Shown piece by piece: positions 1 through 12,135 of a DNA stretch of 64,000 nucleotides. The notes under the pieces are model-generated. The model did no database searches. It was not told where the DNA came from and worked only from the letters and a program-made list of their open reading frames with translations. The stretch is from Moniliophthora roreri (taxonomy: Eukaryota; Basidiomycota; Agaricomycetes; Agaricales; Marasmiaceae), in contig LATX02000218.1 of NCBI GenBank assembly GCA_001466705.2, forward strand, positions 303,127 to 367,126, read 5' to 3'. A program made the translations under genes and the position numbers. How positions within the stretch are numbered: the first letter of the stretch is position 1; every line of letters starts with the position of its first letter.

Positions 1-323
1 GCATCGGCCTCATAGATACACCAGCGCCTGGAGCAAAGGTGCCAAGAAACCGCCCAACTTCGCTATACATAGAGCGTCCCGAATGAGGCGTATTTGATGC
101 TCTGCCATCTTCCAGAGCATCTACTTACAGTTAAAATCAAGACATCACTCGAGTGGCAGATTGAGAACCTGATGGTCCAGCAGAGATATGGCACATCTAA
201 CATCAGCTGCTATTATAACTTAGATGTGATCACCTTTGGGCGGCGTTTAATTTTCGGGAGCAGCATATTTATGGCGGGAACGGGGCTGTCTTGCGACGAA
301 CCATCATCCGACATTCCCGCAAC
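1..323. other. 5' flank of the first DUF6535 gene
   Basis: No gene was recognised here. Short open frames exist on both strands but have no recognisable domain. The stretch probably holds the promoter and leader of the + strand DUF6535 gene that follows. Confidence 0.4.
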
Positions 324-2417
324 ATGGAACAGGTTCCCCACCCCGGTACGACGCCAACTACGCTCAAAGAGTGTACTAGAAAGGTACGGAAGTCTTTTTG
401 AAGGTGAAGAGACGTATTAAGTGATTTTAGGCAACAAATGTCACGGATGATGAAACCAACAGGTCGTATATAAGAGGCAAGGCTGAGGCAAGTAGTCCGT
501 TTTTCATCTGGTGTCGATCCTAACATGTCTCCTAGGCGGCATCCAACAAGGCCAAGCATTACACGGTCGAAAATTCTTGGGAAACACTGCTTAAAAAGGT
601 CGAAGAATATGACATGGACCACGTACAGAATTGGAAGGACGATATTGATACACTTTTGGTCTTTGTGCGTCGTATTTTTTCCTGGCGATTGTCAGTACTA
701 AGCACCTCTATATGAATAGGCTGGTTTATTCTCCGCTGTCGTAACCGCCTTTCTCATCGAATCGTATCAGTGGTTATCAGAGGATGCCGGCGATGTAACT
801 GTCAACCTACTCAAACAGATTTCCCAGCAGTTACGCGACCCTCAATTCGTTCCTGCAGAGCCCGAGGCATTTCAGCCCCCTGCGTCATCAATTCGAATCA
901 ATTGCTTTTGGTTACTTAGCCTGATTCTGGCCCTCATATCTAGCTTATTGGGGCTTCTATGCAAGCAATGGTTACGGGAACACGGACGGGATACCTACAT
1001 ATCGACACCAGCGAAAGCGCTAGCTCTCCGTCAGTTGCGTCGTGACAGTCTTGAAGTATGGCACGTACCGAAACTGGTTGCAGCGACTCCCATCCTTCTT
1101 GAGCTGGCATTATTTCTATTTTTTGCTGGGCTCCTCGAACTCTCGTGGGCACGCCATCTCGCATTATTTGTGGTCTGCATGTTTAGCGTCGGGCTTGGCG
1201 CCGGGGTGTACACCATAACTACCTTTCTGCCCCTGCTTACCAATGTCTACAACGACCTGACTCAGAAGGATTTGGAAATCCCACCATTCCGATTTATCTG
1301 TCCTTATAAATCCCCCCAATCATGGGCAGTGTATCGTTTCTCCTGCATGATGCTGCGGCAGCTTCCGCCCGCGGTTGGATTAGCATTTGCGAAACGAGGC
1401 TATCACTGGTGGACTGCTATTACGCCAGAACAGAACTGGCCTGTCAGCGACATGCGAGTGCTGGATGCGTTTGATAAGATCCCATCTCCACCACTCAGCA
1501 TGAGATACGAGCTACGGGCCCTCGAATGGGCCACTCGAATGTACCAGGATAGCCCATCGATGCATTCACACTTTCAAAACATTTTACAGTCTTTGTGTTT
1601 GCATCCCTCGGTCACCATGGCCGGCATTCTCAACTATTGGACACTCTCAATATGGGAGGATTTCACAAAGGAAGACGTGCAGGAAGAACTCAGCGACATG
1701 GAGAAGTTCCAGGAAACTAGATGGCAGGATTCATTGGGCTGGTATATGAGCACTTCCCGCGCTCCGAGTATACCTGACCCAATACTCCTCTCGCACGTTG
1801 GGATACAGGTACTATATTGGTACAATCATTGGCATTCCCTTGTCGAAGATATCAGCACTACCACTGTGCATGACCTCAGCGTTTCGATATCTTTTTTCCA
1901 GAGTATAGGACTTGACGCAGCCATCGCTCTGCGTTTCTTCGTGCCATTTCCCATCGTCGCCAAACTCTGGAGTCATCCGGATCCCGAGAGTCAGCGAGAG
2001 AGTCTCTCGTTGATACAAGTTTATAAGGAATCCTGGAACGCGTATCCAGGTCCCGAAGAGGAAGGAGACGAGCGGTTAGCTTTCATCGCTGCTCTTATAA
2101 AACATCTCAAGCAAGACCATGGCGGACACCGCTCGATCCTCCTGACCAGTACCCAGGGGCAGAATTTCATTCGCTTCGTTAATGATGGAATCATTCAGCA
2201 TCGACTGTATGAATGCCCGGAATGGGAATCGGACACTCATCGACGAAGCACGTTTATTACGGAATGGACACAGGCGACAGAGAGTATTGCTGACCTTCGT
2301 CCTATTCCAAAACCACAGCCAGTACCTGCTTTGGTTGAAATCGGTGAACATGCCAGTCATGGTGACAGCAACACTAGTAACATCCGGGCAAGTACCTCCT
2401 GGTCATATAGACACTAG
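324..2417 (+). CDS. DUF6535 domain membrane protein (copy 1)
   Basis: Spliced model: exons 324-383 (tentative), 536-664 and 720-2417, giving about 628 aa. The 665-719 intron is well supported: both - strand paralogs have an intron at the same phase-0 site, and the middle exon is 129 nt in all three genes. Conserved blocks are QNWKDDIDTLLVF at the end of exon 2, then AGLFSAVVTAF, LLGLLCKQWLREH and ALRQLRRDSLEVW. Four hydrophobic segments (near AGLFSAVV, INCFWLLSLILAL, PILLELALFLFFAGLLEL and LALFVVCMFSVGLGAG) predict a membrane protein with a large C-terminal cytosolic or lumenal part. DUF6535 is common in agaricomycetes and its function is unknown. This copy is diverged from the two downstream copies and lies on the opposite strand. 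The first 20-codon exon rests only on a phase-compatible donor, so the true start could differ. Confidence 0.82.
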
Positions 2418-2544
2418 TCTTTCCGTTCGTTTGAGAGTTATGATTACCAGTTCTGAAGTTCAAGCCACTATATTTACATATATTTAGCCATAGACCCACA
2501 TGTATCTGCTGTGTTTCTCATCCTAATCATTACCTGCTCAATCT

Positions 2545-3969
2545 TCATGGTCTCCGGGATAGCGGAAGACGTCCCGATTCCTGAGGAGCGTGCTCCGTAT
2601 GTAGGCCAAATCTGGTACGATTCAGTACCGATAAGGTGCTTGACCGCGACCGTGACTCGCGTTCAGTCACCTTAACTTGTTTAATTGCTGCACCATCGTT
2701 CCTACCATCGATCTGCAGTTTTCCCGGTGAACGTGGATCTGATAATTGGGAATGTTCTTCAACCAAATTCACGGCAGTATTACCCGAAGCCTGTGGTAGA
2801 CTTGCCGCTACAGAAGCAGCAGCATTGCGACTATCCGACTCAGTATAGGGCCACCGACGGGTCGCGTTGATAGTAGAATGCGTAGACAAGCTGGCATTGA
2901 CCGTCACATTGGCATGGGGGAGTATGTCGGGGTTGAGAGGTGGGGGCAGTGCTGCAGCAGCATTGTCCGTCCCTTTCGAGAACTTTGAATGCTTCGTGTC
3001 CGACTCCATGCCACCAGCACTAGAATGGTCAGCATTGACAACATTCGAGTTGAGCAGAGGCTTCGGATGAGGGCCTGCAGCTGGGGTTGCAGACTCTCCA
3101 TCGTCTGCAATCACCCCAGATGAGTTTCCGGCATGAGGTATATGGGGCTTGGCTACTGGTGGTGGTGCTGTGATAGCATCTGTGCTTTCTGAGGAATAAG
3201 AAGAGCTCTCCTCCAAGGTTGTGGACGGAGCTGTAGCTGCGGTGGAGACGGCAGCATCATACACGCCCGACTTGGAACTGGACAGCTGGTCGATAACAAA
3301 TGTACTACTACCAGCTGATTTGTTGGTATTCTGAACCTTGGGAAGAATGCTGGGTTTGGCCCCTGGGAGTGGATCTGGCATGGTACTCTCACTAACCTGT
3401 GAGGCGTGTGGGGTCTTGCCCGTTTGCGTAGCCTGGAGGGGTTTCTCGGGATTGGAGGTTGCAGGATCGGTAGTCGCAGGCGGTGTCTTGATGTCTTTCG
3501 TATCGACGATACCTGACGTGCTACCAGCCTTGGCGGCAACTTTTGAAGTATCACCGCTACGAGGGATTTGGTGAGGCGTGACGGGCTTGATGGATGGAAG
3601 TGGTGCTTTGGCCTTGTTTACCAAGTTCTCGTAGACGCTTCGGGGTATATATGGGATATCATCGTCCGAATCGTCGTGCGGCACGTTGGGCTTGGGCAAT
3701 GACTGGTAAGGATTGTCTGAGCCCCCGTGAAGACCAGATCTTCTTGGTACTCTGCTGACTCTCGGAGAGACACTACTGGATGGAGGTGTTGTCGTACGCT
3801 GAAGTTGGGACACAGTGGCCAGCTGTTGCACCTGGCCTCGAGTACTCCCGCTGGAGGTAGCCTGGAAGTTAGAAGTAGCTATATAAACTAAAGGGCTCGA
3901 TAAGTATTGGTGTACTGCGAGTGAAGTAGTCAGCTCGCTTACAAGCATTATGCATGATGCTCGCAGCAT
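2545..3969 (-). CDS. Ser/Thr/Pro-rich disordered protein
   Basis: An open frame from ATG at 3969 to the stop at 2545 encodes a low-complexity protein rich in Ser, Thr, Pro and Ala, with no recognised domain. A probable intron lies at 3862-3942: it has a GTAAGC donor, a TTCTAAC branch-like site and a CAG acceptor, and both ends are in phase 0. Spliced, the protein is about 447 aa; unspliced, it is 474 aa. The unspliced N-terminus has a mildly hydrophobic stretch that could pass for a signal peptide, but splicing would remove it. An acidic patch (DDSDDDIPYIP) lies near residue 90 and repeated KPxxxP motifs follow. The gene sits only 66 bp downstream of the next gene on the same strand. No function is proposed. 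Confidence 0.55.
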   Translation of the reverse strand: MLRASCIMLVSELTTSLAVHQYLSSPLVYIATSNFQATSSGSTRGQVQQLATVSQLQRTTTPPSSSVSPRVSRVPRRSGLHGGSDNPYQSLPKPNVPHDDSDDDIPYIPRSVYENLVNKAKAPLPSIKPVTPHQIPRSGDTSKVAAKAGSTSGIVDTKDIKTPPATTDPATSNPEKPLQATQTGKTPHASQVSESTMPDPLPGAKPSILPKVQNTNKSAGSSTFVIDQLSSSKSGVYDAAVSTAATAPSTTLEESSSYSSESTDAITAPPPVAKPHIPHAGNSSGVIADDGESATPAAGPHPKPLLNSNVVNADHSSAGGMESDTKHSKFSKGTDNAAAALPPPLNPDILPHANVTVNASLSTHSTINATRRWPYTESDSRNAAASVAASLPQASGNTAVNLVEEHSQLSDPRSPGKLQIDGRNDGAAIKQVKVTERESRSRSSTLSVLNRTRFGLHTEHAPQESGRLPLSRRP

Positions 3970-4035
3970 AAGATCCACGATCGTTTTCTGTCGCTTGCTG
4001 TGCTCTCCCTGCACACGTTTATAATGTATCAGGCT

Positions 4036-4746
4036 CTATCGGCCTTTGATAGAAAGGAAATGGGACGCACTGCGGTTAGATGATAGGTAAGGAGACGGTA
4101 TCGGGGCGTGGTCTTGAGAAGCATCGTCCTTGTAGGGCAAATACGTCTCTGCATCGTAACCTTCAGCTACGACGTGCGTAAGCTGAATGCAGCACTTAGA
4201 TATGAAAGAGACGTACACGTGCTATGATTATACGACTGATGTCTATGGGGTTGTGAATTTCCGTCCGCTGGGTGCGGGATCATCACAGGCAGTGGCATCG
4301 TCGGTACTTTCAAGGTAGATGATGAGTACTTTGAGGTGTACGGTGTATAGTGTGGACTAAAACTTACTACCTATATAGGGTTGGTCGCGAGAATTGCAAT
4401 GTGGGCACTCAGGCGAATAGTAGAGATGGGGAGAATAGTGTAGGATGTGAGGATTGCAGTGCGGGCACTCATGCTGGTGGGGATGATATCGCGAATGGTG
4501 TTGGTGGTGTAAATGGTGACTATGGTGTGAATGGTGATGGTGTAAACGATGGTGGTGATGGTCGTGCGAAGGCATTTCTTCGAAGAGAAAATCAGCATTC
4601 TCAGTCCACGAAGACGGTGCATGCCAGTACTTACTATTCAACTCAGTGTGAAGAGGTAAAGGTGATGATGAACGAGACAAAAGAATTGTCGCAGGCAGTG
4701 CTCGGTGGCGTTTCTTGGGATATACAGTATCTGTCAAGGCCATCAT
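4036..4746 (-). CDS. Small His-rich CxxC protein, four exons
   Basis: I reconstructed exons 4746-4635, 4577-4368, 4306-4217 and 4166-4036, which splice in matching phase to a 180-aa protein. The introns are 57, 61 and 50 bp; their donors are GTAAGT, GTAAGT and GTACGT. The middle holds a striking His run (HDHHHHRLHHHH and onward) followed by two ECPHCN motifs about 15 residues apart. These could bind metal, which is an inference from composition only. The C-terminus is plain, ending in FLSIKGR. On DNA the His run is a degenerate ATGGTG/GGTGAT microsatellite (about 4480-4570), so length polymorphism is likely. A MITE begins 30 bp upstream of the ATG. No family was recognised. Confidence 0.55.
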
Positions 4747-4775
4747 ATTGGGTATTAATTATTATTGGCACAGTA

Positions 4776-5346
4776 GGGACGTTCACGGTGAAGTAGCTAC
4801 TGAGCTACTGAGGGCTACTGCGCGTTACTGTGTAAATTACCTAGTGCCGTCACGCTGTGATTTCCAAATTAAGAACAATGATTTCTTCTTCCCGGCGCTC
4901 ATCATGCCTTCGACTACATATCGGCAGGAGATTATTGAAGCATACCAGCTCTTTATGCTCATCCGCCTTGTAACTCCCTACTTATGCTCCTATGCTGTCC
5001 CAGCACCTCGGTGCGTATGCCAGGTGTCAGGCCAGACACGTTCCACGATACCCCATTTCTTGCCACATACCACAATACTCTACTGTTAAGCTACACATAA
5101 CAGCGGCACCGCTCACACGAGCATAGTTTAGAACTAAATTAGGTAGAATTTTGGTGTATCCCGCCTGTGCGTCTTAGCACTAGTTTGCTTGCAACACGTA
5201 AAACTACAGAAACCAAAAAAAAAAGTATGACTCGCGTTACTCATGTTACTATTCTGTGACTAGTATGTGACTCTAGTGTGACTACAGTACGGTACAAAGC
5301 GCATTAGCCTTAAGTAGCTCAGTAGCTACTTCACCGTGAACGTCCC
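4776..5346. mobile_element. 571-bp MITE with 34-bp perfect TIRs and TA target site
   Basis: The left end starts GGGACGTTCACGGTGAAGTA and the right end is its reverse complement. Identity is perfect for 34 bp and continues imperfectly to about 55 bp. TA dinucleotides flank both ends (4774-4775 and 5347-5348), as for Tc1/mariner-type insertion. The interior has GTTACT/GTGACT-like short repeats and no transposase, so the element is non-autonomous. It sits directly upstream of the His-rich gene and could alter that promoter. Confidence 0.82.
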
Positions 5347-5579
5347 TAGTATAGAATCTAGAACCCACGAAGCCGCAATTGGTGCTCTAACGAATGAGCT
5401 TTGAGGCAGTGATGTTCTAAACATTATTCTCTTGCTCGACGTGTAAAAATCCGAGACCTCGACAAACTGAGAAGTTTACGCAAAGCATCCTCGTGTAACG
5501 GTGTTGAAGTGGGCTCCTTATAGTAAATCCACCAGTACGATTCCTATGACAGAGTTGCATAACTTACTATGATGTGTGC
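5347..5579. other. Intergenic, nothing recognised
   Basis: Between the MITE and the first DUF6535-upstream relic I see no open frame, RNA gene or repeat. Confidence 0.4.
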
Positions 5580-6490
5580 GGAAGCCCTTAAGATATAGAA
5601 CTGAAATCCTAACGTGGCCTGCTGGTGGCATAAGACATCGAAACAAAAAGAGTATGAAGTCAGGGGTCAAGTCGTCGTACGTGTGGGAGACTCAGAACCC
5701 CTTGCTCTCAACCTCGATGTCGCCCTTCATGGTATTCTCATAGTCATCATCAAGACATCCGGGTCGTATGGAGGCCGAAACAGAGAGAGCTGGGGAGGTT
5801 ATTCTGGACGACGGATACTGAGATGAACGTCGAATGGGGTTGAAGGTGCTCTGCTTTTACGCGATCGTCGGCGCCAGTGGAAAAGCTCTCAAGTTTCCTA
5901 CCGGTTTCCTACCATGTCTCAATACCATTACAGAGTCCTCAATTGCATCTTTTAGAAAAGGAAGCGCTATCCTCGTTGGAGGACCAAGACCATAGGCCAA
6001 GCTCAAGTAGATCAGGTAGTATCTCCTTAGTCTCGGGGTGTGATAATGTTGATCAGGCGAATCAATTTCATGGTGCGTTCCACCGAGGCTCCTTGACAAT
6101 ACCGCTCGCTATCATTTCCGGATCTTTTTAGACGGTTCTCGAGCTCAATTGAGGATTATTGCCATGAATCGTCTACTGTGTATAACGTTGGGCATTGCGG
6201 TCAAGAGGGATGACGGTCAAGCGAAAGACAACACAACTATGTGGAACGATAATATCCTGCTCCTAGTCGTATTCATTCCACGACTCGGGTCTGTGCCATC
6301 ACATTATCGAAACAGGAGACGTATCTGTACCGTTGGTGTATCAAATCCTTGCGTCAATACCCTGCAATGTTGCTTCACCAGTCATGCGGACTAGTCTATC
6401 CAGTGATATCTGACTTGGATTGTTTTACAACGTTGAACTAAATCTATATATTGATGTCTAGGCGTAATTTGGAAAAAATAATACTTAAAT
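5580..6490 (-). pseudogene. Relic of a DUF6535 upstream module
   Basis: On the - strand this block matches the sequence lying upstream of both - strand DUF6535 genes (8.5-8.9 kb and 14.1-14.8 kb) and the relic at 11.1-12.1 kb. At 5739-5701 it reads ENTMKGDIEVESK, the counterpart of EKGNVVVES upstream of copy 2. The segment around 6160-6240 repeats the GAGAGGGATGGCGGTCAAG-type sequence found upstream of the other copies. No DUF6535 body follows it: only copy 1, on the other strand, lies further left. It therefore looks like the 5' remnant of a lost or partial duplicate. Confidence 0.6.
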
Positions 6491-6493
6491 GTA

Positions 6494-8473
6494 TCACGGA
6501 TCCGGGGGCCTCGTTCCTAGTTGATTCATCTCTATAGAGCCGGAGTTCTCTTGACCTGGAATAGCATTCTCGTTGGGAATATGATGTACGATCTCGATAG
6601 AAGATTGTGCTGGTGCCGCGGTGCTGGGAATGGAAGCGAGGCGGTCGATGTCCCTTGTTGCCGCTATCCATTCATCTATCAGCATATCCCGTTTATGACT
6701 GTCCGATTCCCACTTTGGGTGCTGGTACAGTCGATTCTGAATGATTCCATCATGAATAAACCGAATGAAATCCTGTCCTAGGGTGCTCGTCAAGAGAATT
6801 GAGCGATGTCCGCCATAGTCTTGCTTGAGGTGTCTGATGAGTACCGCAGCGAACGCTAACCGCTCGTCTCCGTCCTCTTCTGGACCTGGATACGCGCTCC
6901 AGGAATTCTTGTAGAGCTGTATCAAAGAGAGACTCTCCTGTCGGATCTCGTATTTCGAATGAGCCCAAAGTTTGCTGACGACGGAAAACGGAACGAAGAA
7001 ACGGAGACCGATGGTTTTCGGATGTCCCTCTTTCTGAAAACGGGATATTGAATCGTTGAGATCACAAATAGCCTCAACATTGATGTTTTCAACGAGGTGG
7101 AACCAATACTGGTGGAAAGCCAGCATCTGCATCCCTTCCTTCGAATGAAGTATCGGATCAGGTATACTCGGAGAACGCGAAACAGTCGTATACCAGCCCA
7201 ATCCCTGTCGTCTAGTTTCCTGGAATTTCCACATGTCGCTGAGCTCTTCCTGCACATCTTCTTTTTTGAATTCCTCCCACATCGCAAGTGTCCAGTAGTT
7301 GAGGACACCAGTCATGACGACCGATGGGTATAACGACAAAGACGGGAAGATGTTTTTGAAGTGAGGTACCATCGACGGGCTATCCTGGAACATTCCGGTG
7401 GCCCAATCAAGGGCTCTTAGCTCGTACACCTTTAGATCGAGTGGAGCCGGATTCACATCAAATGTTGTCAGCACTCGCATGTCGCTAAACGACCAGTCTC
7501 GTGGTGGCTTGACAGCCATCCACCAGTTGAGTCCTCGCCTGTAGAGATATGATCCAAGGAACGGAAGCTGGCGGAGTATCATGCACGAAAAGCGATACAC
7601 CGCCCATGCTTGGGGAGATTTGTATGGACAAACGAAGCGGAATGGTAGGATCATGTCGCTTTTTTGGCAAATATCGGCGTAAATGTTGGTGATGAGAGGC
7701 AACAGGGTGGTGATGATGTAAAATCCAGCACCAAGCCCGACTGCAACCATGCAGACTACGAATACTGCAAGATTGCGGGTCCATGCGAGGTCGAGAAGCC
7801 CTGCGAAAAAGAGAAGCAAAGCAATCTCGAGGAGTATGGGCGTTGTCGCAACCAGCTGTGGTACGCGCCATTTCTCGAGACTATCGCGACGTAACTGACG
7901 GAGAGCTAGTGCTTCGGCCGCCGTTCGTGTATGGGTATCTCGCGTGTGCTCTCGCAACCACTGCTTGCAGAGAAGCGCCAATAACCCGGACATGAGAGCC
8001 AGGATAAGGCTGAGAAACCAAAAGCAGTTAATCAAGACTGACGATGCATCTGGATGGAAAGTCTCGGAATCTGGTCGAGTGACGTTCACGTTTGGGTCGC
8101 GTAGTTGTTGGGAAATTTGGGTGAGCAGGACAACACTCGTGTCTTCAGGATCCTCTGACAGCCATTGATATGATTCGATTGCAAAAGCAGTTACTACAGC
8201 GGAAAATAGACCAGCCTATTCATTGTGAAAGGGAGTTTAGAGTGTCAGTTCGAGAAAATAAAGGCGCAACGTACAAAAACCAATAACGTATCAATGTCTT
8301 CCTTCCAGTTCTTCACCATGTCTTCGTCATATTTATCGACCATTTTCAACAAAGTCTCCCATGACTGTTGAATTGTGTATTGCTTGTCTGGGATCGGAGC
8401 TGCCTATGGATGTTGTTAGTTTTGCTGTTTTACTAAGACGAATAATACCTACTGAGGGTTCATGATCCTGCAT
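6494..8473 (-). CDS. DUF6535 domain membrane protein (copy 2)
   Basis: Exons are 8473-8453, 8403-8275 and 8215-6494, with introns of 49 and 59 bp, both phase 0, encoding about 623 aa. The N-terminus MQDHEPS joins AAPIPDKQYT, then KNWKEDIDTLLVF/AGLFSAVVTAF, then the DUF6535 core with SGLLALLCKQWLREH and ALRQLRRDSLEKW. Predicted transmembrane segments lie near residues 50-70, 120-140, 185-205 and 215-240. The frame stays open upstream to a methionine at 8767, so a start about 98 codons longer is possible. I prefer 8473 because copy 3 has an in-frame stop just before its matching ATG. It is nearly identical to copy 3, implying a recent duplication. Function unknown. Confidence 0.86.
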
Positions 8474-9340
8474 TTGTATACCGCCTGTTACAGAGATTGT
8501 CGCCGGCGTAGAAACTCGGAGGGCTGGATGCTGTGTGTAGTGGTGTTCAACGCAGAACAGCACGTTTCCCAGAACGACAGCGTGTCGTGGGAGCTTTCCA
8601 CTTTCAGTGACGATCGATTCAGATCTCATGCTTTCTACCACGACGTTGCCCTTCTCACCGTAATCTTCCAAAGCAGACAACGAGGATGGAGATTGACTCA
8701 GAGCTCCCTCAAGTTCTGCACCATGTTTCAGCAGCTCCAAATGGATACTCCAGTTATCCTGAATCATTACATCTTCTGCCGTGTATAGCGCTGGACATTA
8801 GGCACAAGAGGGACGGCGGCCAAGTGAAATACAGCACAACTTTTTACATCCTATCCACTTGCGTACAGCACGGACCAGGATCCAACATTGGCATTCCATA
8901 GACAGCCCACTCCAATTTACTCCTGTCACTACATCATCATGGTACATGCAAAACTGGATCGATGAATTTATGATTTTTTCTTCAACTTTCTAAATATCTT
9001 CCATGGAGACCAACGTTTTGGTGCTTCATCTAGACTCGGAGATCCAGAGTGTTCATATCCTTGGGTGGGGTCGAAATTTGATTTTGACGCGAGAAATACT
9101 GAGAAGTAAACGAGTATTGCTGGAATGCTACGGATCGTTTACAGATCAATGCTCATACTCACAGTCGGTGTGCAAATTCTTCATGATAAAATTGCTCGGA
9201 TCCCTTCCTTCCGCTCTCTGTGCCCGTCCTGCAGACATATCAGCGAACTGCGTATCATACCCGAGTATACATAGACGCACTGCGGTTGGAGACGAGGTAG
9301 CGGACCGACCGCCGGGCGCCTTCACCAATGTCCTCAGTTA
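8474..9340 (-). repeat. Upstream module of DUF6535 copy 2
   Basis: This region matches 14.1-15.1 kb block by block. It includes the EKGNVVVES coding-like motif at 8662-8622, a shared block near 8800 and a shared segment near 9000-9060 (ATCTTCCATGGA followed by an AGAGTGTTCAT block). The - strand frame 8767-8474 is open and may be an alternative N-terminal extension of copy 2. The rest looks non-coding or decayed. Confidence 0.5.
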
Positions 9341-11099
9341 GGGCCTGAATGAAAGTCTGCGACGAATCATATTGAACTTACAAGAAAATCAGTACAACCG
9401 CAAACGATAGATGTAAGAGTACTCACAGTACGGCCCTTCACTCCAGTGTATTAGGCTCGCCCACGCTCGTTCTAGTTGACGCTCCAAGCTCGAGATTATC
9501 CGTTTAAAGTAATGTTTGAGAGGCATCGTGAAGCGTTGAAGAAGGTGAAGGATCATGAGGACCGATAGGAAAGCTCGAGTACGAAACCACGAATACTCGA
9601 TGTACATGTACATCATGGGTTGCACATGTTCAATGCATGGCTGCTGGCAAGCTTCCTGGAACCTCATGGGGCACTAGACGTTGTTTGACAGTAGAAACTT
9701 CAGAGTTGGATTGGGTTTACACCGTAAGCTTGACATGAAGCGATATCGAACTTGAGGCATGCCCTAATGAATGTGATAGAAAGCGAGGTTCTGCTAGTCT
9801 GAACGATGAGGATGCAGAGATTCGAACCCAGTCAGAGGAGTGTACATCACCAATGACCGTTACATAGTCAATTGTATGTGTATGTGTAACTGAACCGCCT
9901 CTCTGCCTCTCGAATGCTATTCATAACAGCAAAAATGAACCCTTTACACCATTTGTCGTGTGGAGGAACTCCGGGATATTCTTAGCACCGGCGGCTTCCA
10001 GAGCTGGAGGTATCGAGGGATGGGATAACTACAGTGGTTTCTACTGGAAAAACAGGGGGTTCAGTTTCAGTAACGAGCAGTATGAAAGGAATGTTTGACT
10101 TCCAGAGTCTTTGTCCCGAGAGTCAATGCCTGACCTGTTTCCTCTTTCAAGGAGTCCTTATCGAGCTTATCTTCCCGATCGGCGCCATGTTGTGTCTGGT
10201 CTGGACTCGGAGAACGTTCATTCCCTATATCTAAGGCGGGAGCGATATTCGTTTTTGATGTAGGACGTGAGAGATTCAGCCTTTCTAGAAGGATCGGAGG
10301 AAGCTAGGAAGTTGGCCGTGGGCGTATAAGCTGAAGATTGGTGAGCGTCATCGGAACACTGCGAATAGTTTGCGGGGCAATGCTTATTACTCACAGCGAT
10401 GGTGCATGGTCTCTACAACAAAAACCCTCGCATTTGTTTCCCGTCGCTCTCTGTGATCGTCCTGTAATTCGTCCATGCTCGAATTCCAGATGCACTATAA
10501 TTCGACGAAAGGTAGTGGTTCGACATAGGTTCTATGGGATTGGTCTCAGACTCAGTTAAAATCGAGAGCCCCCTTGCTTAAAGAAAGGGTCAGCATCATC
10601 ACTCCAGACAATTGCTGTAAGATTACTCGCCAGATGTACCCACTTCAATCTACGATTTTCAGGCCTCACTCACTTTCGCTAGTCAACGTTTTGAGCTCGA
10701 GGTTATCCTCCTTGCTCTGTTCAGAGTCGGTTTGAGAGTTTCTTCGTGAATTTCGGCCGGATCGAGAACTTCGTCAGGCATCACAGAGCGCTGAAGGTAG
10801 AGGTAAAGGTGGGAAAGCTCAGCGCTCAGCACTCAGTACTTCCAACGAGAAGTGTGATTACCTAGGGTGTATTGGCACTAATGTACCGACGATGCTGTCA
10901 ACTCCTAGTCCGTTGCGTGAAAACGACAAAGGCGAACGTCAAGAATCGAATCAAGTTCAAAGTGCCTGAAAATGGGGCATTCATGAATGATGGTCAGGAA
11001 GAGGTAAGAGTGACTCGGTTACGAGGCAATAAGTCGCAGGCAGAGCGGAATGCATTCCTTGGGGTATATAAATCCTGTCGAAGATATGTTGGGATAGAA
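9341..11099. repeat. Degenerate repeats shared with 15-17.5 kb
   Basis: No intact gene. Segments at about 9960-10030 and 10140-10200 resemble 17030-17100 and 17260-17320. About 10310-10560 resembles 15060-15310, and about 10780-11100 resembles 15530-15870, including a TATATAAATCCTGTCG string. These are older copies of the sequence upstream of the DUF6535 genes, scrambled by indels. Confidence 0.5.
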
Positions 11100-12130
11100 T
11101 CTTAGGACTAGTATAGAAAATAAATCCAGTGTGCGTGCGATGTGATATTACTTACTGAACTGTGCGGAAATGGTCTCAAATGAGTCGGCAGCAAACTTTG
11201 GTTGTGGCTTGCCGGCGGCGTCGAAACAAAATGAGGATCGAGTCATTGACGTCGGAGTCAAGTCGTTGTAAGTACGCGTGGGAGACTCAAAACCTGATGA
11301 ATCGATTTCTTGCTCTCAACCTCGACGTCGCCCTTCATGGTATTCTCACAGTCATCCTCAATACATCCGGATCGCGTGGGGGCCGAAACAGAGAGAGCTG
11401 GGGAGGCTATTCTGGACGACGGAGACTGAGATGAACGTCGAATGGGGCTGAAGGTGCTTTGCTTTTATGCGATCGTCGGCACCAGCGGAAAAGCTCTCAA
11501 GTTTCCTACTTACCGGTTTCCTACTGTGTCTCAATACTGTTACAGAGTCCTCAATTGCACCTTTTAGAAAAGGAAGCGCTATCCTCGTTGGAGGACCAAG
11601 ACCATAGGCCAAGCTCAAGTAGCCCTATCAAGATCAGGTAGTATTTCCTTAGACTCGGGGTGTGATAATGCTGATCAGGCGAAGCAATTCCATGGTGAGT
11701 TTTAACGAGGCTCCCTGACAATACAGCTTGCTAACGTTGCCGGATCTCTTCAGACGGTTCTTGAGCTCAATTGGAGATTGTTGTCCATGAATCATCTACC
11801 GTGAATAGCATTGGGCATTCGGCACGAGAGGGATGGCGGTCAAGCGAAAGACAGTACAACTATGAGTATTGGGCGTGGAACCATGCTGGACGAACCATGA
11901 CATCCTGCTCTCAGTCGTATTCAATCCTCTATATCTACGACTCGGGTCTGTGCTATCACACCGTCCGTCAAAACAGGAGACTGTTGGTTATCAAGTCCTC
12001 GCGTCGATACCCTGCAGTGTTACTTCACTGGCCATGCGGACTAGTCTATCCAGCGATTTGACTTGGACTGTTTACAAGATTGAACTAAATTTACATATTG
12101 ATGTCTAGGAATAACTTGGAAAACTAATAA
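11100..12130 (-). pseudogene. Relic of a DUF6535 upstream module
   Basis: Close in sequence and order to 5580-6490. The motif ENTMKGDVEVESKK is read on the - strand at 11348-11309. The block at about 11780-11880 matches the one at 6160-6240. It lies directly downstream of DUF6535 copy 3, as 5580-6490 lies downstream of copy 2, so each gene plus a relic block seems to have been duplicated as one unit of roughly 5.6 kb. Confidence 0.6.
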
Positions 12131-12135
12131 ATGTA

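Noticed and set aside
4350..4796. 148-codon + strand frame rich in Gly/Asn/Asp
   Set aside because: It is the antisense of the His-rich microsatellite exon; the - strand gives a coherent four-exon gene.
9817..9829. GAGATTCGAACCC, which on the - strand looks like a tRNA B box (GGGTTCGAATCTC)
   Set aside because: The T-stem pairs poorly, and I could find no A box, anticodon arm or acceptor stem at the right distance.
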